A DNA stretch of 64,000 bases from Anaerolineales bacterium (GCA_030834895.1 JAUQXA010000062.1:1-64000); one strand, 5' to 3'; numbered from the stretch's first letter, positions 41,775 to 51,560 are shown. Program-made: numbers and translations. The notes: generated from the sequence alone by a model not told the origin.

Positions 41775-42406
41775 TATTTCTTCTTTTCTGTCAGCAAAAA
41801 CTCAAACGGCGGACGCTGGTTCAACTTCACCAAATTCGCCCCCGCTTCACTGATGTACATTGCCGTCAACGAACCTGTATCACAGCCGAGGCGCTGAAAG
41901 TGGTCGAGCGGCATCCCGAGAAAATGCGCCACCGCCAGCTTGATCGGGTCGGAGTGAAAGACCACCGCCACGATATCCTGCGGTTTATTGTGCTTTTTTG
42001 CAATCCGCTCCAACGCGCCCGTGATGCGGGTCTGCAATTCGGGGAACGACTCGCCTTCGGGAAAGCGAAAACGCGAAGGAGAATGTTGTACGATCTTCCA
42101 GACTTTCATCAAACGCAGAACCTTCAGCGACTTTCCCTGCCATTTGCCGACATCTACTTCCATCAAATCAGGCTCGGGGATAATCTCCAGCTTGCGGGCG
42201 GATGCAATTGGGGCGGCAGTTTCCATCGCCCTGTCCAGTGGACTGGAATAAATGGCTTTGAGCGGCACATCCTTGAGCGCCTCGCCCAATGCCTGAGCCT
42301 GCTTTTGCCCCTGTTCATTGAGGTGGACACCAGGTAGTCTGCCCGCGAGTTTGTGCATTTTGGTGTAATCATTTTCGCCGTGACGGATAAGTAGTAAAAG
42401 TGGCAT
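41774..42406 (-). CDS. Histidine phosphatase (phosphoglycerate mutase-like)
   Basis: The start is ATG 42406 (MPLLLLIRHGEND; RHG at residues 8-10). The 210-aa protein has the catalytic RHG, a second Arg in SSPLDRAMETA, acid Glu in MEVDVGKWQG, and His in VVFHSDPIKLAVAH. It belongs to the dPGM/acid phosphatase superfamily, often alpha-ribazole phosphatase-like or general phosphatases. The gene lies between two other phosphatases or binding proteins in a tight minus-strand cluster; substrate unknown. Confidence 0.8.
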   Translation of the reverse strand: MPLLLLIRHGENDYTKMHKLAGRLPGVHLNEQGQKQAQALGEALKDVPLKAIYSSPLDRAMETAAPIASARKLEIIPEPDLMEVDVGKWQGKSLKVLRLMKVWKIVQHSPSRFRFPEGESFPELQTRITGALERIAKKHNKPQDIVAVVFHSDPIKLAVAHFLGMPLDHFQRLGCDTGSLTAMYISEAGANLVKLNQRPPFEFLLTEKKK

Positions 42407-42420
42407 TGTTGTTTTCCCAA

Positions 42421-42870
42421 TCAAAAATTTTGAACCGACAATCTCATGATGTCAAGATAAGGCGTTGACTCGTTGTAATACTTGCAAAACGATTCCCACA
42501 CAGGTTCATGCGGCAGGGATTCAGGATGTTTTCTCTTTACTTCCTTGTATGCTTCCAATAAACTTAATCCCTCTGCTTCTTTGAGCGCCGCCACACAAAA
42601 GGCAGTCGAGCGGTTTATGCCCGCTCCGCAGGCTACCAAGACCTTGTTCCCTTTTTTCTTTTCAGCCAGAATAAACTCCACACCTTGTTTTATCAAGGCA
42701 GGCGAAGTCGGTCCCAGGTCCACGACGGGGAGGAAGAGCGAGTTGATTCCCTTTTGCTCAACCAGATCGGCGAGTTGCAACATCGCCTTGATGGATTTGA
42801 AGTCGAGGTAAATCTTATCGAGTGTGTCGCGATATTTGCCGATGTAAAGCCAGGGGCGGATTTCATCCAT
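42421..42870 (-). CDS. Dual-specificity protein phosphatase-like enzyme
   Basis: The start is ATG 42870, overlapping the rarA stop by one base, with AGAGGAAG upstream. The 149-aa protein has the Cys-x5-Arg active-site loop VACGAGINRST (Cys81, Arg87), with Ala in place of the usual preceding His, and an Asp (VVDLGPTSP, about 51) that may be the general acid. This small form resembles bacterial DSP-like phosphatases acting on phosphoproteins or small phosphate esters. Two Ser/Thr kinases are encoded 7 kb away, a possible but unproven link. Confidence 0.7.
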   Translation of the reverse strand: MDEIRPWLYIGKYRDTLDKIYLDFKSIKAMLQLADLVEQKGINSLFLPVVDLGPTSPALIKQGVEFILAEKKKGNKVLVACGAGINRSTAFCVAALKEAEGLSLLEAYKEVKRKHPESLPHEPVWESFCKYYNESTPYLDIMRLSVQNF

Positions 42871-44279
42871 TATTTGATCTTCCTCTTCATCTCGACAATT
42901 TGCTCTTCGCTCAAGGCTGGGACATCCTCCCGCCGTTCGATACCCAGAGCCTTGCGCTGTGCCTCGCGCCACATCTCCAGCCGCGCTTTGACCTGTGTTT
43001 CGTAGCCTTCGGTGGAGGGAGAATAGAAATACGTACCGAGCAGCCGCTTGGGGAGATATTGCTGCGGCGTGAAGTGACCTTCCATGTCGTGTGGAAAAAC
43101 GTAGTCCTTGCCTTGCCCAGTTGCAGCAGCGTCGCGGTTGCCGTCCGCCAGGTGACGCGGAACCGAGACCTGTCCCTCTTCCTCGATCTTTTTCATCGCA
43201 CTGAAGTACGCGCCCGTGCTATTGGATTTGGGTGCGGTTGCAAGATAAAGAGTAGCTTCAGCAATTGGGAAAATCCCTTCGGGCAAGCCAATGAACTCAA
43301 AGGCTTGCATTGCGGATGATGCAACCACCAATCCCATCGGGTCAGCCAGCCCGATGTCTTCTCCAGCGAGGATGATCAAACGGCGGATGATGAACTTCGG
43401 GTCTTCACCGGCGTAAATCATCTTCGCCAGCCAGTATAACGCCGCGTCAGGGTCCGATCCACGGACAGATTTGATAAAGGCACTGATGGTATCGTAGTGG
43501 GCATCACCGTCTTTATCGTAGAGAACGGCGCGGCGTTGAATCGATTCCTGGGCCACGTCCAAAGTGACATGAATCACACCTTCAGCGTCGGGGGAAGTTG
43601 ACTCCACAGCGAGTTCCAGCGCGTTGAGCGCATTGCGCGCGTCACCGGAGGCAACCTCGATTAAGTGAGTTCGGGCGTCGGGGTCGAGCAGAATCTTCCT
43701 GCCGCCGTAGCCGCGTTCCTTGTCATTGAGCGCGCGGTCGAGCAGAATCCCCGTTTCGGTTTGGTTCAGGTTGCGGAGTTGAAACACGCGCGAGCGCGAA
43801 ATCAAAGCCTTGATAACTTCAAAATAGGGATTCTCCGTCGTCGCGCCGATCAGGGTGAAGGTCCCGTTTTCGACGTGAGGCAGAAGCGCGTCCTGTTGGG
43901 CTTTGTTCCAGCGGTGAACTTCATCCACAAAAAGAATCGTGCGGATGTTGTGCAACCGCCTGCGTTCGAGGGCTTCATCGATCACCACACGAAGGTCCGC
44001 CTTGCCTGCGAGGATGGCGGAGATGGTCACAAAATGACTCTTGGTGGTATTCGCAATGACCTGCGCCAGCGTGGTCTTGCCCGTACCGGGAGGTCCCCAC
44101 AAAATGATGGACGAGAACAAGCGGTCGGCTTCGATGGCGCGGCGCAACAGTTTGCCCTCGCCGATGATGTGCTCCTGCCCGATGTATTCCTCCAGTGTGC
44201 GCGGACGCATCCGCGCGGCAAGCGGCGCTTCGCTTTTCATACGTTCGCGCATGGCATGGTCGAACAGGTCATTGGACAT
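42870..44279 (-). CDS. rarA: Replication-associated recombination protein A (RarA/MgsA)
   Basis: The start is ATG 44279 (MSNDLFDHAMRERM), where the conserved protein begins; the open frame extends further only by chance. The 469-aa AAA+ ATPase has Walker A WGPPGTGKTT (61-70), Walker B ILFVDEVHRW, sensor 1 GATTENP and sensor 2 GDARNALNALEL, then the RarA C-terminal oligomerisation region (IYAGEDPKFIIRRLIILAGEDIGLADP). It acts in stalled replication fork processing. It is the first gene of the tight minus-strand operon to the Smr gene. Divergent M20 gene starts 46 bp away. Confidence 0.9.
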   Translation of the reverse strand: MSNDLFDHAMRERMKSEAPLAARMRPRTLEEYIGQEHIIGEGKLLRRAIEADRLFSSIILWGPPGTGKTTLAQVIANTTKSHFVTISAILAGKADLRVVIDEALERRRLHNIRTILFVDEVHRWNKAQQDALLPHVENGTFTLIGATTENPYFEVIKALISRSRVFQLRNLNQTETGILLDRALNDKERGYGGRKILLDPDARTHLIEVASGDARNALNALELAVESTSPDAEGVIHVTLDVAQESIQRRAVLYDKDGDAHYDTISAFIKSVRGSDPDAALYWLAKMIYAGEDPKFIIRRLIILAGEDIGLADPMGLVVASSAMQAFEFIGLPEGIFPIAEATLYLATAPKSNSTGAYFSAMKKIEEEGQVSVPRHLADGNRDAAATGQGKDYVFPHDMEGHFTPQQYLPKRLLGTYFYSPSTEGYETQVKARLEMWREAQRKALGIERREDVPALSEEQIVEMKRKIK

Positions 44280-44324
44280 GGGGCGATTATAATGTACTGC
44301 AATCACTCTAAAAAAGGAAAACTC

Positions 44325-45593
44325 ATGGACACCTCTCTTCTTTCCCATGCGGTGGATTCCGCCCGCGATAACCTGATCGCCTTTTTGCAAAAGATGGTGC
44401 AAGCCGCCAGCCTGCCCAATGAGGAACACGAAGTTCAATTTTTGATCGCGGAGAAGTTGAAGTCCATGGGGCTTGACGTAAAGATTGTTCCCTCCAAATT
44501 CGACGACCTGCAAAAACACCCCGCTTTCGGCGACGATGGATTCTCGCCGACGGAGCGCATCAACGTGGTGGGACGCTGGAAGGGGACTGGCGCGGGCGAC
44601 GGGCATTCCCTGATTCTCAACGGGCATGTGGATGTGGTCCCAGTGGGCGACCTGACCCTTTGGGACGACTCCCCGTGGAGCGGCGCAATCCGCGATGGGA
44701 AGTTGTACGGGCGCGGAGCCTGTGATATGAAAGCGGGCTTGTGCGCAGGCATCTTCGCTGTGGACGTGTTGCGGCGTCTCGGCTATCGCCCGGCACGGGA
44801 CGTGTTGATTGAATCAGTCATTGGTGAAGAGTCAGGTGGGATTGGCACGCTGACCACCATCATCAAAGGTTACACCGCCGATGCGGTGATTCTGCTGGAG
44901 CCGACGAAACTCGAACTTTGTCCCGTGCAATCAGGCGCGCTGACTTTTCGATTGACCATTTCGGGGCGTTCCATCCACGCGGCGATGAAGCCCTACGGCG
45001 TGAGCGCCATCGAAAAGTTTGTCCTGCTGTTGAATGCGATCAGTCAGCTCAATGACGAGCGGCACCGCAACTTTAAACATCCGCTGTATGAAGACCCGAA
45101 CAACATCGCGCCGATCAACGTCGGCACGGTACGCGGTGGCGAGTGGCATTCGACTGTTCCCGAAGAAGTGGTTGCCGAGGGACGTATGGGCGTGCTGCCC
45201 GGCGAGTCAAATGAGGCGGCGCGAAAGGCTCTCGAAACAGCGATCCAGCTTGCGGCGGAGTCCGATCTGTGGCTGAGTCAACATCCGCCGAAGGTCGAGT
45301 GGTTCGAAGGTCAGTTTGAGTCGGGTCAGACTCCGCTCGATCATCCATTCATCCAGCAACTGAGCGCAGTCCATCAGCAGGTGACAGGTTCCGCGCCCGT
45401 TTTTCGCGCTGTGACTTATGGCTCGGATATGCGGCTGTTCACCAACCATGCAAAGATTCCTGCAACTCACTACGGCCCCGGCGATGTGGGCATGGCTCAC
45501 GCGGCAAATGAGTTTGTGCCGCTCGATGAAGTGGTGACTGTGACGAAGGTGGTGGCGAACATGATTACCCAATGGTGCGGAGGCGGCAAATGA
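44325..45593 (+). CDS. M20 family metallopeptidase (ArgE/DapE-like)
   Basis: The start is ATG 44325 after AAAAAGGAAAA; the frame extends upstream inside rarA only by chance. The 422-aa enzyme shows both metal-binding motifs: NGHVDVVPVGD, YGRGACDMKAG, GEESGGIG and a final AHAANEFVPLDE, plus the lid insertion around SGRSIHAAMKP. The family deacylates or hydrolyses amino-acid conjugates (N-acetylornithine, N-succinyl-DAP, dipeptides). Its stop overlaps the arginine-deiminase-fold gene by 4 bp (ATGA), so the products probably act in sequence on an arginine-derived or N-acyl amino acid substrate. Confidence 0.85.
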   Translation: MDTSLLSHAVDSARDNLIAFLQKMVQAASLPNEEHEVQFLIAEKLKSMGLDVKIVPSKFDDLQKHPAFGDDGFSPTERINVVGRWKGTGAGDGHSLILNGHVDVVPVGDLTLWDDSPWSGAIRDGKLYGRGACDMKAGLCAGIFAVDVLRRLGYRPARDVLIESVIGEESGGIGTLTTIIKGYTADAVILLEPTKLELCPVQSGALTFRLTISGRSIHAAMKPYGVSAIEKFVLLLNAISQLNDERHRNFKHPLYEDPNNIAPINVGTVRGGEWHSTVPEEVVAEGRMGVLPGESNEAARKALETAIQLAAESDLWLSQHPPKVEWFEGQFESGQTPLDHPFIQQLSAVHQQVTGSAPVFRAVTYGSDMRLFTNHAKIPATHYGPGDVGMAHAANEFVPLDEVVTVTKVVANMITQWCGGGK

Positions 45594-46471
45594 AAACCTT
45601 TGGCTGTCAATCCATGTACGCGCCGATCCGCCGCATGGCGCTCAAACATCCGCGGCAGGCATTCATCAGCCAGGAGAATCTCGAAGCGCAATGGCGATCG
45701 CTGTTTTACTTTGGTTGTCCCGATTTCGAGAATTCACTGGCGGAGTATGAAAAGTTTGTGGGCGTGTTGGAACAGTTTGATTTTGAAATTCACTACGCCC
45801 CCGAAGATGCGTCCACCAGCCTTGATTCAATTTACGTTCATGATCCGTTGGTCGTCTCAGAACGCGGCGCGATTCTGTGCAGCATGGGCAAGGCGGCGCG
45901 CACGCCCGAACCCGCGGCGGCGGAAAAATATTTGCAGGAAATGGGTGTGCCTGTCATTGGGAAAATCACAGGCAGTGGAAAACTGGAAGGCGGCGATGTC
46001 CTTTGGATTGATGAGCGCACACTGGCAGTGGGACAGGGCTTCCGCACCAATGCCGAAGGTCTGCGGCAGCTACGAGAGTTGCTTGGCGATTCAGTCGATG
46101 AAATCTTCCCCGTGCAACTCCCCTATTGGACGGGTCCACAGGACTGCTTGCATCTCCTATCCTTTATCAGCATTGTGGACAAAGACCTCGCAGTGGTGCA
46201 TTCGCGCCTGATGCCTATTCCCTTCCGCGAGTGGCTGGTGGAACGCGGCTTTCAATTCGTGGAAGTCCCCGATGAGGAATATGACTCGCTTGGCTGTAAC
46301 GTGCTGGCAGTCGGTCCACGTCAGTGTGTGATGCTCGAAGGAAACCCGATAACGAAAAAGCGCCTCGAAGAAGCAGGCGCTCAGGTGTGGACATACGAAG
46401 GGAAGGATATTTCTTTCAAAGGCACGGGCGGTCCCACCTGCTTGACTCGTCCCATTTTGCGGGCGGGATAG
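45590..46471 (+). CDS. Arginine deiminase-fold hydrolase (dimethylarginine dimethylaminohydrolase-like)
   Basis: The start is ATG 45590, overlapping the preceding stop. The 293-aa enzyme has the amidinotransferase/DDAH fold: substrate-binding Asp in YVHDPLVV, GGDVLWID, catalytic His188 in QDCLHLLS, and nucleophile Cys284 in GGPTCLTRP. DDAH-type enzymes convert methylated arginine or related guanidines to citrulline and amine; other family members act on glycine or lysine conjugates. Coupling to the M20 gene suggests one pathway. Final residues LRAG end just before the convergent HAD gene. Confidence 0.75.
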   Translation: MKTFGCQSMYAPIRRMALKHPRQAFISQENLEAQWRSLFYFGCPDFENSLAEYEKFVGVLEQFDFEIHYAPEDASTSLDSIYVHDPLVVSERGAILCSMGKAARTPEPAAAEKYLQEMGVPVIGKITGSGKLEGGDVLWIDERTLAVGQGFRTNAEGLRQLRELLGDSVDEIFPVQLPYWTGPQDCLHLLSFISIVDKDLAVVHSRLMPIPFREWLVERGFQFVEVPDEEYDSLGCNVLAVGPRQCVMLEGNPITKKRLEEAGAQVWTYEGKDISFKGTGGPTCLTRPILRAG

Positions 46472-46480
46472 GGTTGTGTT

Positions 46481-47221
46481 CTATCGGCGTGTGAGGTTGA
46501 TCTGCTCCAGGGTGGGGAAAAGCTCATCGAGTCCGTCCAGGCGAAAGTCTGGTTGAATATTTTCCTTTTCATCCGCCGTGAACTGGGCGCGGCGTGTGAT
46601 CCAGATCGCCTGCATCCCCAAATTCTTTGCGCCGAAAATGTCCGCCTGCAAACTGTCCCCGACCATCGCGGCCTCCTCGGGAGGGATGTTCCAACGGGCA
46701 AGCGCAATCTCGAAGGCGCGGGGATACGGCTTGCGATAGAAGCACGCAGCGGAGGTCAGCACAAAATCGAAATACGGGCGGATACCCAAACTCCAGACCA
46801 GTGTCCGCACGTCCTTGTCGTCGCCCGCATTCGAGAAGATGCCGAGTTTATAGTTTTTGGATTTCAACTGCTCGATGGTCTCCAGCGTGTCATCTTCCAA
46901 AACCCAATTGGTCTGGGTGACCTCGAACATTGCGTCCAAGGCCGACCTGAGAACCGACTCCGGGATTTCGGTATAACCCAATTCCTGGAGCAGTTCCCGC
47001 AGGACAAAGTGATAGGTGGTCTCCTGAAAATCCTTATCACGCCGGTTGTAATAATCGTGCAGCCGTTTGCGAAAGATTTTTGCGTCCAGCTTGATTCGAT
47101 ACCCCCGCAGGAAGTTGGCCAACGCCTGATCGGCCTGCTCGAAAATGGGAGCCCAATCACCGCGTGCATGCATCAGCGTGCCGCCAAGATCAAAGAGGAT
47201 GTGTTGAATGGGAGTGTTCAT
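46481..47221 (-). CDS. HAD superfamily hydrolase
   Basis: The 246-aa protein has motif I FDLGGTL (Asp11; the usual second Asp is Gly13), a helical cap (about 25-100), motif II-like SNAG, motif III Lys in FYRKPYPRAFEIAL and motif IV AMVGDSLQADIFGAKNLGM. Most such enzymes are phosphatases or dehalogenases; loss of the second Asp argues against classical phosphatase chemistry. It starts at ATG 47221. It is transcribed after the membrane protein gene at 47278, 57 bp apart. Confidence 0.8.
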   Translation of the reverse strand: MNTPIQHILFDLGGTLMHARGDWAPIFEQADQALANFLRGYRIKLDAKIFRKRLHDYYNRRDKDFQETTYHFVLRELLQELGYTEIPESVLRSALDAMFEVTQTNWVLEDDTLETIEQLKSKNYKLGIFSNAGDDKDVRTLVWSLGIRPYFDFVLTSAACFYRKPYPRAFEIALARWNIPPEEAAMVGDSLQADIFGAKNLGMQAIWITRRAQFTADEKENIQPDFRLDGLDELFPTLEQINLTRR

Positions 47222-47277
47222 TGCCTTGTATATACCTTGACAATTCCTCGGCGTAAAGGGTTACTTTTATGGGAGAG

Positions 47278-49329
47278 TCAGGCTGAGGCATAGAAAGGGG
47301 CAAGCGCCCGCAGGATGGTGAAGATGAACCACAAATTATTGACCATCAAAGTCAGCAGGAAGGCAGTCAACATCGACTCGAACCATGTCCTGCCAGAGAA
47401 ATCAGCAAATGCAAGCGCGATAAAAAGAACCAGCGCATACGTCCAAAAAGGCGTATAAAGGAAAAGTTCCGTGCCATAGTTCATGTGCAGGATAAAGTTG
47501 GACGCGAGGCTGCCCAGCAGTCCGAGCATCAAAGGCAGGTGAGGAGAAGAACGCAAGCCTTTTACAAAAAAGAGGAAGGCGCCTGTCAGTAAAATCAGCC
47601 ACAACACAAGCGGAACATTGCCCAACCCCTTATAGGAAGCCAGTTTGTTTGTGCGGACATCATAAGTCTTCAGGTCGATGGTGGGATGCGGCGGTTTGTC
47701 CGCGACTACTTCGAGCGGCTTGGGACCGACAACCCCATAGAGGAGCATGGTGCGACTGACAACTTTGAATTTCCCGGTCAGGTGTTCAGCGGGCGACTCG
47801 TACACAGGCTTGACAAAGTTGCCCTCGAAGGCAATGTCGCCGGGGACGAAGAAGAAGGTCTGGCGGTTGGGATACACCGCGCTGGTAAGGACGGTCAACG
47901 TGATGGCTGTGGCGGCGAGGATTAATCCATAGCGTATCAGCCGTTTGAATCCGAAATGGTTGAAGAACAACCCAATCACGGCCTGTGCGATGTTCGTGAC
48001 GGTAATCCCGAAGACAAACAACCCCGCAGGCACAAGAATCGCAAAGCGTCTTTCTTTTGCCTGAATTAGCAGGAAGAAAAGAATCAGGGAAGTGACGCCG
48101 AAGATGTAGGTGTCGGTCAATGAGCCAAAGGTGAGGTGCGCCGAGGTCGAGCCAAGCATGACCGCAAAAATGAAAGCGTAAGTCCGCTGGGATGTGGCAC
48201 GCTTGACGAAGAGCCAGGCCATGAACACACAGAGTCCGCTCATGATGGCGACGACAAGCATTGGCGCAAGCTGCCATTGCTCCCCCATGAACAAGGTCAC
48301 CAAACGGACGAAGGGGCGCAAGGTAATCAACACCAGCGGATGCACCGAGCGGTTGATGATATTCTCGGTCGGACTTCCCAATATAAGCATCCACGGTCCC
48401 GCGTCTGATTCAAAGAGGACGGAGTTAACCGTCAACGCCTCGTGGTTGAGTGCCCGCGCAATGACCAGATTGATTAGAGAGAATATTCCGCCCGCATGGA
48501 TACCGGGAAGATTCTCTTTGATGAAGTTGAAAAACTTCGTCTGCCTGAATTGCGGAAGCCAGCGAGATTCAAACTGAAGCAGCGCGCCAAGACTCCAAAT
48601 CCCAGCCAGTAGAGAAGTGGCAACAAACCAGCCGAGCCATTTTGCGGGGACAGCGATGTAATCCCAAAGGAACATCGCCGGGAATTGGAGAGCCGCGAAG
48701 ATAAAAGCAAAAAGAAAGAGAGGCAGAGACAGGCACAGGATGAGATTCAACGGTCTGCTCAAGAATCCATCCCGAAAGGATTGCACCACGCGGCGGACCA
48801 GGAAGTATCCGATGATGCTCCCAACGAGTGTCAAGCCAGTAGTAAACAGAATCAGGTTGGGGGTCGTTTGGATAACTTCGCTGAAAAAGCCCGCAACAAC
48901 AAAGTCCAGCAGAAAGGTCAGCAAAAAGCCAAGGAAATAAATCCAGGGTGAATGGCTTTCCCGAAACCGATCCACAAAATTTGTCGTGGGCGACATCGAC
49001 ACGAAAAGGATGATCGCAAGTCCCAACATGCCTAGGTAATAGACTCTTGAAACCGCAAGCGGCAGGACAATCGCCACTGAGCCAACTGCAGACAGGAATC
49101 CAAACAAGACCAGGATGCCCAATTGTTTTTGTGCCAGCCATTTCCACAAAATAGGAAAGACCTCAAATATCAACCAGGCAATCGAAAAAGTAGGGATAAG
49201 GACAAGGAACGCGCGATCCAGAGTTTCGTAGCTTGAATAGCCGAAGAAGATCACCGCCGGGGGAAAGCTGAGGACAAAGGCGATGAGCAGGCTGCCTCCC
49301 GCACGAAACAAAAATTGAAGAACTTTCAC
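47278..49329 (-). CDS. Large polytopic membrane protein (possible GT-C-like), about 683 aa
   Basis: The start is placed at GTG 49329 because AGGAG lies 9 nt upstream; an ATG at 49368 would add 13 residues. The chain has about 14-16 membrane helices and a soluble segment near residues 505-580. There is no recognisable first-loop DD/DE motif, but VFESDAGPWMLILGSPTENIINRSVHPLVLI and a helix-loop layout resemble polyprenyl-sugar transferases. I would call it an unclassified GT-C-like protein. It may belong with the GT39-type proteins elsewhere in the window in surface glycosylation. Confidence 0.5.
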   Translation of the reverse strand: MKVLQFLFRAGGSLLIAFVLSFPPAVIFFGYSSYETLDRAFLVLIPTFSIAWLIFEVFPILWKWLAQKQLGILVLFGFLSAVGSVAIVLPLAVSRVYYLGMLGLAIILFVSMSPTTNFVDRFRESHSPWIYFLGFLLTFLLDFVVAGFFSEVIQTTPNLILFTTGLTLVGSIIGYFLVRRVVQSFRDGFLSRPLNLILCLSLPLFLFAFIFAALQFPAMFLWDYIAVPAKWLGWFVATSLLAGIWSLGALLQFESRWLPQFRQTKFFNFIKENLPGIHAGGIFSLINLVIARALNHEALTVNSVLFESDAGPWMLILGSPTENIINRSVHPLVLITLRPFVRLVTLFMGEQWQLAPMLVVAIMSGLCVFMAWLFVKRATSQRTYAFIFAVMLGSTSAHLTFGSLTDTYIFGVTSLILFFLLIQAKERRFAILVPAGLFVFGITVTNIAQAVIGLFFNHFGFKRLIRYGLILAATAITLTVLTSAVYPNRQTFFFVPGDIAFEGNFVKPVYESPAEHLTGKFKVVSRTMLLYGVVGPKPLEVVADKPPHPTIDLKTYDVRTNKLASYKGLGNVPLVLWLILLTGAFLFFVKGLRSSPHLPLMLGLLGSLASNFILHMNYGTELFLYTPFWTYALVLFIALAFADFSGRTWFESMLTAFLLTLMVNNLWFIFTILRALAPFYASA

Positions 49330-49435
49330 TCGATGATTCTCCTGGATGGAATGCCCGATGACGGACAACCGTATTTTACCTGAGACCTGAGAGGTTTTAT
49401 CCGAATTTTGACATGGGTTTTCAATGGAGCTTTAA

Positions 49436-49465
49436 TTGACTTGCTTAATGCGTTCGTCATATAAT
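49436..49465 (+). promoter_or_regulatory. Sigma-70-type promoter of the first kinase gene
   Basis: TTGACT (49436-49441) and TATAAT (49460-49465) are 18 bp apart; both are close to consensus. The transcript would have an 80-bp leader before the ATG at 49550, which has AAAGGGAA as ribosome-binding site. Confidence 0.8.
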
Positions 49466-49549
49466 GGAAGTGTAATATACGTCTCCTAATGGACGGGATG
49501 AACCGTCAGGTCGTTTTTTAAGCCAGCCGCATCAAAAAGGGAAAAAAAC

Positions 49550-51490
49550 ATGCCTGAAATAATTGGTCAAAATTTGGGGCGTTATAAAATCCTTGAACTG
49601 GTGGGAAAAGGCGGAATGGCAACTGTGTACAAAGCATACGACACCCACCTTGAACGCGAAGTTGCCATAAAAATCATCAGACGTGAAGCTTTTCCACCCG
49701 AACAGTTGGAAGTCATCCTCAAACGCTTTGAAAGAGAAGCCAAATCCCTGGGCGGACTTCTGCACCCCAATATTGTCGGCGTCATTGATTATGGCGAGTA
49801 CGAAGGGTCCCCATACCTGGTCATGGCTTACCTGCCTGGTGGCACCCTCAAGGATCGCCTGGGCAAGCCCATCCCCTGGCGGGATGCAGTGCGTCTGCTC
49901 ATCCCCGTGGCGCGCGCGTTGGAATACACCCACGAACATAACATCATCAACCGGGATATAAAACCCTCGAACATCCTGTTGACCGAAAAAGGCATGCCCA
50001 TGCTGACCGACTTTGGGCTGGCCAAAATCTTCGAGAATAAGGGCGTAACCAGCCTGACGGCCTCCGGCGCGGGACTTGGCACACCCGACTACATGGCCCC
50101 CGAACAATGGACTGGAGATGCCACAGCTTTATCGGACATGTATTCGCTGGGCGTCGTCCTCTACGAAATGATCACTGGGCACAGGCCCTACGTCTCCGAT
50201 ACGCCGGGCGGGCTTTTGCTGAAGCAGTCACAGGAACCGTTACCGTTTCCCAAACAATACATCCCCGACCTGCCGCAAGCTGTTGAATCGGTATTAATGA
50301 AAGTGCTCGCCAAGGATCCTGCCAACCGTTATTCTGATATGCGTTCCTTCGCCAACGAATTGCAGAATCTGCTGGATGGCAGGGAGGTTACAGCAACCAC
50401 CATCAAGATCAAAAAACTGCGCGAACAGATGTCCGGTAGGCCGGAAATTACGACCCCACTTAATCAAATCCAGCCTGAGCAGGAAGCAGTCAAGCAGATT
50501 CAAGCCACTCCCCCATCGGAAAGCCCTCCTCCTCCCATCAAAGGCGCCAAAAAGAAATTTCCCACCCTTCCTGTAGTGTTGGGCGCGCTTGCGCTTTTTG
50601 TGGTGTGTGGATTTTGTTGGTTTATCAGCAGCCGGATGAAATCACTACTGGCGATACTCTCCCCCACACAGCAGACATTGGTCACCTACACGGATACCGT
50701 GCCTCCTCCCATAAAGGACACCCCGACTGTAGCTTCTCGGACGGACACACCCACCGCTGTCGAAACACCATTCGTGGAAGAAATTACGGATGCAAAAAAC
50801 GTCCCCATGCGCTTCATCCCTGCGGGGGAATTTACAATGGGATATGATGATGGCGATGTGGAGTCACGCCCGGCAAGTTCGATTTACGTGGATGCGTTTT
50901 ATATTGACAAATATGAGGTCACGAACGAAATGTATGGCGCATGCGTATATGACGGCGTGTGCAAGATACCCAAGTTGCGGGGCTCGCCCACCCGCACTTC
51001 ATATTACAGCCACCCGGACTTTTCCAATTATCCCGTCATTTATGTGGATTGGATGAAGGCAAAGACCTATTGCGAATGGCGGGGGGCGCGCCTGCCCACC
51101 GAAGCCGAATGGGAAAAGGCTGCACGCGGCTCCGAGGATGAACGTGCCTACCCATGGGGTGACACTTTCGGCTGCAACTATGCAAATATTCCCGGATGCG
51201 TAGGCGACACAGCGCCAGTGAATCAATATGACAAGGGACAAAGTCCCTATGGGGTGTATGGTATGTCTGGTAATGTCTGGGAATGGACGAACAGCCTGTA
51301 TTCGTTCTATCCATACAACGCCACCGACGGACGTGAAGACCCTGACGCCCCGGGAAAACGGGTTGCGCGTGGTGGCTCGTGGAACATCTTCGGCGGTACC
51401 GGAGGAGGCGTCCGTATCGATACACGTTTCAAACTGGATCCTGTCTACTATGGAGCATATGTCGGCATACGCTGCGCACTGACAAAGTAA
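49550..51490 (+). CDS. Ser/Thr kinase with transmembrane segment and extracellular FGE-like domain (copy 1)
   Basis: The 646-aa receptor-like kinase has an N-terminal catalytic domain (about 10-275): LVGKGGMATVYKAYD, Lys in VAIKII, NRDIKPSN (Asn134 where most kinases have His; Asp136 present), DFGLAK and GTPDYMAPEQW. A Pro-rich stretch, one helix (about 341-363) and a Thr/Pro linker follow. The C-terminal part (about 418-646) is a formylglycine-generating-enzyme/sulfatase-modifying fold: MRFIPAGEFTMG, RLPTEAEWEKAARG, YGMSGNVWEWT, RVARGGSW. It lacks the Cys pair of true FGE and thus is probably a binding sensor. A paralogue follows after a terminator. Confidence 0.85.
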   Translation: MPEIIGQNLGRYKILELVGKGGMATVYKAYDTHLEREVAIKIIRREAFPPEQLEVILKRFEREAKSLGGLLHPNIVGVIDYGEYEGSPYLVMAYLPGGTLKDRLGKPIPWRDAVRLLIPVARALEYTHEHNIINRDIKPSNILLTEKGMPMLTDFGLAKIFENKGVTSLTASGAGLGTPDYMAPEQWTGDATALSDMYSLGVVLYEMITGHRPYVSDTPGGLLLKQSQEPLPFPKQYIPDLPQAVESVLMKVLAKDPANRYSDMRSFANELQNLLDGREVTATTIKIKKLREQMSGRPEITTPLNQIQPEQEAVKQIQATPPSESPPPPIKGAKKKFPTLPVVLGALALFVVCGFCWFISSRMKSLLAILSPTQQTLVTYTDTVPPPIKDTPTVASRTDTPTAVETPFVEEITDAKNVPMRFIPAGEFTMGYDDGDVESRPASSIYVDAFYIDKYEVTNEMYGACVYDGVCKIPKLRGSPTRTSYYSHPDFSNYPVIYVDWMKAKTYCEWRGARLPTEAEWEKAARGSEDERAYPWGDTFGCNYANIPGCVGDTAPVNQYDKGQSPYGVYGMSGNVWEWTNSLYSFYPYNATDGREDPDAPGKRVARGGSWNIFGGTGGGVRIDTRFKLDPVYYGAYVGIRCALTK

Positions 51491-51516
51491 CAATAGGTGT
51501 TGATGCCTGTAATGGA

Positions 51517-51560
51517 CATCCCGCAGACGTTGGATAACTCAACCTGCGGGATGGTGTTTT
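51517..51560 (+). terminator. Terminator between the two kinase genes
   Basis: CATCCCGCAG (51517-51526) pairs with CTGCGGGATG (51544-51553), the inner bases GTTG and CAAC continuing the stem, followed by GTGTTTT. The stem sequence is the same as in the palindrome at 60137-60171. Confidence 0.75.
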
